Source: Sinotaia quadrata
Lineage: Eukaryota; Mollusca; Gastropoda; Architaenioglossa; Viviparidae
Direction of reading: 5' to 3'
NCBI GenBank assembly: GCA_028829895.1
Contig: CM054177.1
Coordinates: forward strand, 39,491,564-39,555,563
DNA length: 64,000 nt
Shown: one piece after another, positions 59,346 to 64,000 of the stretch
How positions within the stretch are numbered: position 1 is the first letter of the stretch
Layout: the number at the start of each line of letters is the position of its first letter
Notes under the pieces: model-generated
The model's database searches: none
What the model was told of the DNA's origin: nothing
The model's input: only the letters and a program-made list of their open reading frames with translations
Translations under genes and position numbers: made by a program

Positions 59346-59515
59346 GTGTAATCTTTGAATGTGAGAGTCACACAGTGCGTGCGAGATTCTGGCTGAATGT
59401 GGGAGTCACAATGTGTGTGCAAGATTCTGGCTGAATGTGGGAGTCACAATGTGTGTGCAAGATTATGGCTGAATGTGGGAGTCACAGTGTGACTGCGAGA
59501 TTCTGGTTGTAATAC
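59346..59515. repeat. 38-bp minisatellite, about 4 copies
   Basis: CTGAATGTGGGAGTCACAAT and GTGTGTGCAAGATTCTGG repeat four times. Confidence 0.94.
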
Positions 59516-59574
59516 AGTTACCAGACCTAATGATTTATGGACATACAGCAATTACCTCCCTCTCATAGTATTTT

Positions 59575-59690
59575 ACATCGGTTTGTACTTACAGCGAATA
59601 GCGCTTTATTTCTGTTTGTACTTACAACGAATAGCGCTTTATTTCTGTTTGTACTTATCGATCATAGCAATTTACTTCTCTTTCTGACAT
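59575..59690. repeat. About 35-bp repeat, 3 copies
   Basis: TTTGTACTTACAGCGAATAG and CGCTTTATTTCTG repeat; the third copy is diverged. Confidence 0.85.
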
Positions 59691-60459
59691 AGACGTACGG
59701 TTCGGCTCATATCGAAAACAGGAAGGGTATTCGGCTAATAGTTTTAAAGTATCTTTACATTTTCAGTGTCGCAGACGAAAACTGTACCGAAAATACCTCA
59801 TCAATGCTGTTCAATTTAGTCTGTCAGGAAATGAGATTACTTTCGGCAGTGTGAAGTTTGCCAGCAGGAAATGAGATTGTCACCAGTTAGTCAGCCATTA
59901 GCTTCTCCTGCACTTGGAGCGAAATACGAAGTAACACGTGGGTTGTAACAGTCGTGTAAACTAGGGCTTACATTGATCTCATCGACAGCAGCTGCTTACC
60001 AGCAGCTTTACCAAGAATGCTATAATATGCACCAATAAAGGAAATGTTTTACTAATAGTGTAAAGAAAGGTAATAAGACAAATATCTTTACGAAATGTAA
60101 AATAAATGTACAACTTCTCCAATGATACTACACATTAAGAAAAACCTATCAGTCTGTCATTTCACCAATAGAATACTAAAAATAACACCAATGTATAATA
60201 AAATTCTAAAACGCATACCATGAACTTTGATCTTTTCACCTCTCTATAGAGATGGGTTTAACTAACTGGAAGTGAAGGCTGTAAAATATTTTTTTACCTT
60301 AATAGTTCGTGTCAAACAATCTTTTTTTATTCACAAATACAAATACTTTTCAATGGCAATATAGAGATGTGGAAATGAACGTCTTTAAGTTCCAAAGTAC
60401 ATCCTATGTAACAAATTGTATAAGTCTTTGGTTGCCTCGACAAATACCAAACTGCTCTC
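59691..60459. other. Unique sequence left of the solo LTR
   Basis: No array. It ends in CTCTC (60455-60459), which matches the five bases directly after the LTR. Confidence 0.5.
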
Positions 60460-60499
60460 TCTGGCGGAGTAAATTTGCCAGTCCATATTTTTAAATGTA

Positions 60500-60625
60500 A
60501 TTGTTATAATAAATTGATAATTGTCAAAGTGACCCCACCTTGGGTACTGATTATGTTGATATTTTAAGTGTCAAAGTGACCCCACCTTGGGTACTGATTA
60601 TGTTGATATTTTAAGTGTCAAAGTT
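60500..60625. repeat. About 56-bp tandem duplication inside the LTR
   Basis: GTCAAAGTGACCCCACCTTG and GTACTGATTATGTTGATATT occur twice. The 25.7-kb copy has a single equivalent (complement of CCAAGGTCGGGTTACTCTGA). Confidence 0.92.
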
Positions 60626-61049
60626 GGAAGTAAACAGCTCAGTTGAGGAGAGGATAGAAAGTGCTAATGCAATCCCATCCAGTTCCACTGGGATGAGTAG
60701 TTTTTCTAATAGTTTCAAACTTATTCATAACAAACTCATCCAATGGGGATGGACCAGAAGTTTCTTTGTTAAAGGAGTACCCTAGTCTATTCACTTTGAA
60801 TTTGAAAAGTCCAGTCATAAAGGCGATCATTAGCTTATGGAAAGTTAACTGAGTGATTGAGAGAGAATGGACTTGGAAATAGTTCGTGCATTTTGCTATT
60901 GATATGTTATACTTGAGTTTTTTGTAGAGATATATTATGTGAGTAGACTATTATTTCTAAATATTTTAGCACTAACACTAATAGTATGCTACAACACTTG
61001 AAATCGTTTCTAGTGAATGTGCTGATATGCTGTATTTATTAATTTATTA

Positions 61050-61070
61050 TGATGTGTGTATATGTGTGTA

Positions 61071-61102
<32 letters not shown>
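61050..61102. repeat. (TG)n expansion inside the LTR
   Basis: The 44-kb copy has here only CACATGCACACAGC (inverted); this copy has a long TG run between TTATGATG and TTGGGCTAATAAATA. Confidence 0.9.
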
Positions 61103-61103
<1 letters not shown>

Positions 61104-61284
61104 TGGGCTAATAAATACAGTTGCAGGAAACTGTAAGTTGAGACTTGAATGTAAGAGAAAATGGAGTTAATGATGAACAAACTGGAAACTTAGTGTTTGT
61201 TCCCTGATTATATTTTACAGGCAATAAGCAACATTTCCTTGTTTTACCTTAATCTCTTCGTTTACTGATTATAAACCTCTATGA

Positions 61285-61402
61285 CCATGGTAGGAGTATC
61301 TACTGCAGTGTGTACGTGTAAGGAATACATTACACTCCGTTGATATGGTAGGAGTATCTACTGCAGTGTGTACGTGTAAGGAATACACTACACTCCGTTG
61401 AT
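61285..61402. repeat. 58-bp tandem duplication inside the LTR
   Basis: TGGTAGGAGTATCTACTGCA and GTGTACGTGTAAGGAATACA occur twice; one copy exists in other LTRs. Confidence 0.93.
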
Positions 61403-61859
61403 ATGGTGGCAAAGTAAGCTGACTACATCGTGGAATTTCTCCAAAGAAGTTACTAAAAATGCTACAATTGTTTTCTCCCTGAGGGAGCTAATATGGTTGA
61501 GCACCAGATGGCCTCAAGAAAATAGTGTCTACTCAGTGTTCTACAACGTGAGAATGGAAACAGGTGGATTGATAGTAATAACGTAAATAATAAACTTGTA
61601 AAATTTGTTAGGAAAGTTGTACTAAAAGACTATATGCCTTGACTAGACAAGTTTACATTAAAGCTATTATTTCGTATCTCTAATAACTCCGTTCTCTGAT
61701 AAGAACTATTCTGTGATTTGTATTGACACTAATATGTTGAATTGTGTTTTAGGATATAATACTGTATATGTATTAAAATTATTCGAATGTGGTTTCGTAG
61801 TAATACTGATGTCAAGTAATCCTTTTCATTGTATTTGTTATATGTATATTTGATTGTTG

Positions 61860-62385
61860 ATTTAATGAATTTATTGACCTCTTACACATATTGATAGTCT
61901 AATAAATTTATTGACCTCTTACACATATTGACAGTCTTATAAATTTATTGACCTCTTACACATATTGATAGTCTAATGAATTTATTGACCTCTTACACAT
62001 ATTGATAGTTTTATGAATTTATTGACCCCTTACACATATTGATAGTCTTATGAATGTATTGACCTCTTACACATATTGACAGTCTTATAAATTTATTGAC
62101 CTCTTACACATATTGATAGTCTAATGAATTTATTGACCTCTTACACATATTGATAGTCTAATGAATTTATTGACCTCTTACACATATTGACAGTCTTATA
62201 AATTTATTGACCTCTTACACATATTGATAGTCTAATGAATTTATTGACCTCTTACACATATTGATAGTTTTATGAATTTATTGACCCCTTACACATATTG
62301 ATAGTCTTATGAATGTATTGACCTCTTACACATATTGATAGTCTTATGAATGTATTGACCTCTTACACATATTGATAGTCTTATA
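61860..62385. repeat. 38-bp minisatellite grown inside the LTR, about 14 copies
   Basis: Units contain GAATTTATTGACCTCTTACA and CATATTGATAGTCT. Other copies have one equivalent reading (inverted) TGTGTAAGAAGGTCAGTAAA at 51603-51622. Variant marks (TTTTATG, CCCC, GAATGTA, GACAGTC) recur in the same order, forming a 190-bp five-unit block present about twice. Confidence 0.95.
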
Positions 62386-62489
62386 TTGAGATGAAAGTGG
62401 GTGGATGACGGCTCACTAAATATAGATTAAAAGATGTATTTATCTTCTCCTTTGGTAAGACGTTTTCAACCTATAGAAATATTGTGTGA

Positions 62490-62578
62490 CGATAAATGTT
62501 TGTCTTTAATGTTGTGTGACGATAAATGTTTGTCTTTAATGTTGTGTGACAATAAATGTCTGTCTTTAATGTTGTGGA
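62490..62578. repeat. 30-bp minisatellite inside the LTR, 3 copies
   Basis: TGTTGTGTGACGATAAATGT and TTGTCTTTAA repeat three times. Related LTR copies have only one TTGTGTGACAGTAGATAA-like stretch (31567). Confidence 0.93.
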
Positions 62579-62747
62579 AGAAAGAAAACGTTTACAGCGC
62601 TCACATAACCACCAAGTGAGAGACGTTGTCTGCTGGAGAATTATTAATAACATAAATTAATATTTGCATCATTTGTAATTAGTTACGAATGATTAATTAA
62701 TAATAAAATATAATAATAGCCATTAACTAGGAGGCATTGGCATCACA

Positions 62748-63060
62748 CTCTCCCATGCGTCTTAGATGGGGGCTCCCCAAACATTTGCTCACTCTGGAGA
62801 AAAATCGAAGACTGATTTTAGAAATAATGTTGTAAGTTTGCACTCTACATCTTAGCAATTCCCATTGGTTAATTTCTGTTAACCAGCACTCTCACTGACA
62901 TCTCTATCTTCCAGCTATTAATTCCCAATTATAATTGTCACTTAAACACTCTAGTTTAACCCTTGAGAAGCAAAACTGGAGGCAGTAGATATACCTTTTT
63001 TAGAAATGTCGTTCCTTGGAATTCTAAATGACAGATGCCAATCCTTTTATTGCAAAATGC
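62748..63060. other. Unique sequence right of the solo LTR
   Basis: Starts with CTCTC. No array or gene recognised. TGGGGGCTC at 62767-62775 resembles a primer site but is not adjacent to the LTR. Confidence 0.45.
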
Positions 63061-63290
63061 TTTTTAATGAGTTGTTCCCTTCTATTCCAAATTTAAGGTT
63101 ATCGTCCAACTTTTAGTGAGTTGTTCCCTTCTACTAAAAATTTAGGGTTATCGTCCTACACTAACGTTTAGTGAGTTGTACCCTTCTATTAAAAATTTAG
63201 GGTTATCGTCCTACACTAACGTTTAGTGAGTTGTACCCTTCTACTCCACATTTTGGTTTATCGTCCTACACTAACGTTTAAAAGTGCTGC
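63061..63290. repeat. 55-bp minisatellite, about 4 copies
   Basis: GTGAGTTGTACCCTTCTATT and TTATCGTCCTACACTAACGT repeat. The first copy is shortened. Confidence 0.94.
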
Positions 63291-63517
63291 ACTTAACAAG
63301 CACGGCATGACATCTACTATAAACATCGCAGGTTAAAAGCATTCTTGGAAGAAAGATTTATTACATCTTTATGCTTAGGCACATTCGTATAATAAACACC
63401 GTCAATATGAGACAATAGTGACAGTTTTTGTCACAAATGGGTGGCTGATTGACTGGCTGGCTTGATGGATGAATGGTAGATTGGTGGGTCATTATTTGCT
63501 AGATGGGTAGATGGGCG
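63291..63517. other. Unique spacer
   Basis: GATGG/GATGGGT-rich right end leads into the next array. Confidence 0.4.
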
Positions 63518-63802
63518 GACAGAGGGATTGATGGATGGATGGATGGATAGACACTCACTGAAACATGATTTCAATCAGCAATCATACAAATGGATGGATA
63601 GACACTCACTGAAACATGATTTCAATCAGCAATCATACAAATGGATAGATAGACACTCACTGAAACATGATTTCAATCAGCAATCATACAAATGGATAGA
63701 TAGACACTCACTGAAACATGATTTCAATCAGCAATCATACAAATGGATAGAATAGATAGACACTCACTGAAACATGATTTCAATCAGCAATCATACAAAT
63801 GC
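63518..63802. repeat. 51-bp minisatellite with GGAT edges, 5 copies
   Basis: GATAGACACTCACTGAAACA and TTCAATCAGCAATCATACAA repeat. The joint consists of (GGAT)n/(AGAT)n of changing length, so a tetranucleotide repeat is embedded in the minisatellite. 51 bp is 17 codons, giving the spurious 75-codon frame. Confidence 0.95.
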
Positions 63803-64000
63803 TTTCTAATCAAATTGCAGCCTCTTCTTTCCCACTGACGTTTACACTACAACCTTTCTCTACATTATTTGGTAAAAAGTAATTCAACTTTAATTAAAAT
63901 CTTTGTCATTTTTTAAATTTTATTTATGTGGTAAAATGTAATTCAACTTTAATTAAAATCTTTGTCTTTCTTTATTTTATTTTTCATAATGAACATAAAT
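63803..64000. repeat. Tandem duplication of about 74 bp at window end
   Basis: GTAATTCAACTTTAATTAAA and ATCTTTGTC occur twice (63869-63973). The array may continue beyond the window. Confidence 0.75.

Larger units (their letters stand above)
60460..62747 (+). mobile_element. Solo LTR, 2.3 kb, swollen by internal tandem expansions
   Basis: Plus-orientation copy of the family. The left end aligns to the LTR 5' terminus (GGAGTAAATTTGCC at 60466-60479; the first bases are mutated) and the right end is GGCATTGGCATCACA. CTCTC stands on both sides (60455-60459 and 62748-62752), consistent with a 5-bp target duplication, though the CT-rich context allows a shift. It is longer than other copies only because of nested duplications: about 56 bp x 2 at 60500-60625, a TG run at about 61050-61102, 58 bp x 2 at 61285-61402, 38 bp x 14 at about 61860-62385 and 30 bp x 3 at 62490-62575. 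Small open frames inside are LTR sequence. Confidence 0.85.

Noticed and set aside
62767..62775. TGGGGGCTC just after the 60.5-62.7 kb LTR, looking like a primer-binding site
   Set aside because: It lies 20 bases past the LTR end and the LTR is flanked by CTCTC on both sides, which fits a solo LTR. Judged a chance match.
63110..63200. TTTAGGGTTA resembling telomere repeat
   Set aside because: It occurs once per 55-bp unit and never as consecutive TTAGGG copies.

Overview
The window reads as AT-rich, gene-poor, non-coding DNA of an animal. No bacterial or viral gene layout, rRNA, intact tRNA or multi-exon gene could be recognised. A lophotrochozoan, perhaps a mollusc, is my best guess. It rests on the combination of very long GATA/GACA, TG and CT microsatellites, an R2/R4-type (restriction-like endonuclease) LINE relic and a Ty3/gypsy relic with a SCAN-like Gag. 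The species cannot be told from the sequence.

The dominant content is tandem repetition. From end to end the window is a mosaic of more than fifty minisatellite arrays, mostly unrelated in sequence, with units of about 20-87 bp (most 30-60 bp). They are separated by short unique AT-rich spacers. Many have a near-identical core and flanks that decay into barely recognisable copies. Several show higher-order structure: alternating long and short TG units near 0.7-1.2 kb, 69-bp dimers near 15.9 kb, 80-bp dimers near 16.7-17.1 kb, and a 190-bp five-unit block near 61.9-62.4 kb. Nearly all long open frames are by-products of arrays whose unit contains no stop codon, and they are not listed as genes.

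Mobile-element relics are the second layer. One LTR family ends in TGTGATGG...GCGTCACA and is about 1.6 kb when complete. It is present at least six times: 11329-12410 (minus), 25676-26879 (minus, solo LTR with 5-bp target duplication GTTAG), 31513-31790 (plus, followed by a primer-binding-like site and a broken gag), about 43464-44400 (minus), 51285-52180 (minus) and 60460-62747 (plus, solo LTR with apparent 5-bp duplication CTCTC). A 42-bp tip lies at 55222-55263. Three copies sit inside minisatellite arrays that continue on both sides. A decayed minus-strand LINE fills about 20.3-23.3 kb and keeps recognisable reverse transcriptase and endonuclease blocks, with the catalytic YxDD changed to YMED.

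The two layers interact. The 60.5-62.7 kb LTR contains at least five separate tandem expansions that grew from its own sequence, the LINE contains a 52-bp x 5 array made from its own former coding sequence, and another LTR copy holds an 8-bp array. Transposon sequence is therefore being turned into new minisatellites here, while transposons also land in old ones.

The best candidate for a host gene is a small unique island at 49.79-50.13 kb. It has a TATA-like box, an ATG and a good splice donor on the plus strand, but also a competing minus-strand open frame. A tRNA T-arm-like stem-loop followed by a hairpin and T6 (57.6-57.7 kb) suggests a SINE or Pol III remnant. Array limits were read by eye and may be off by a partial unit.
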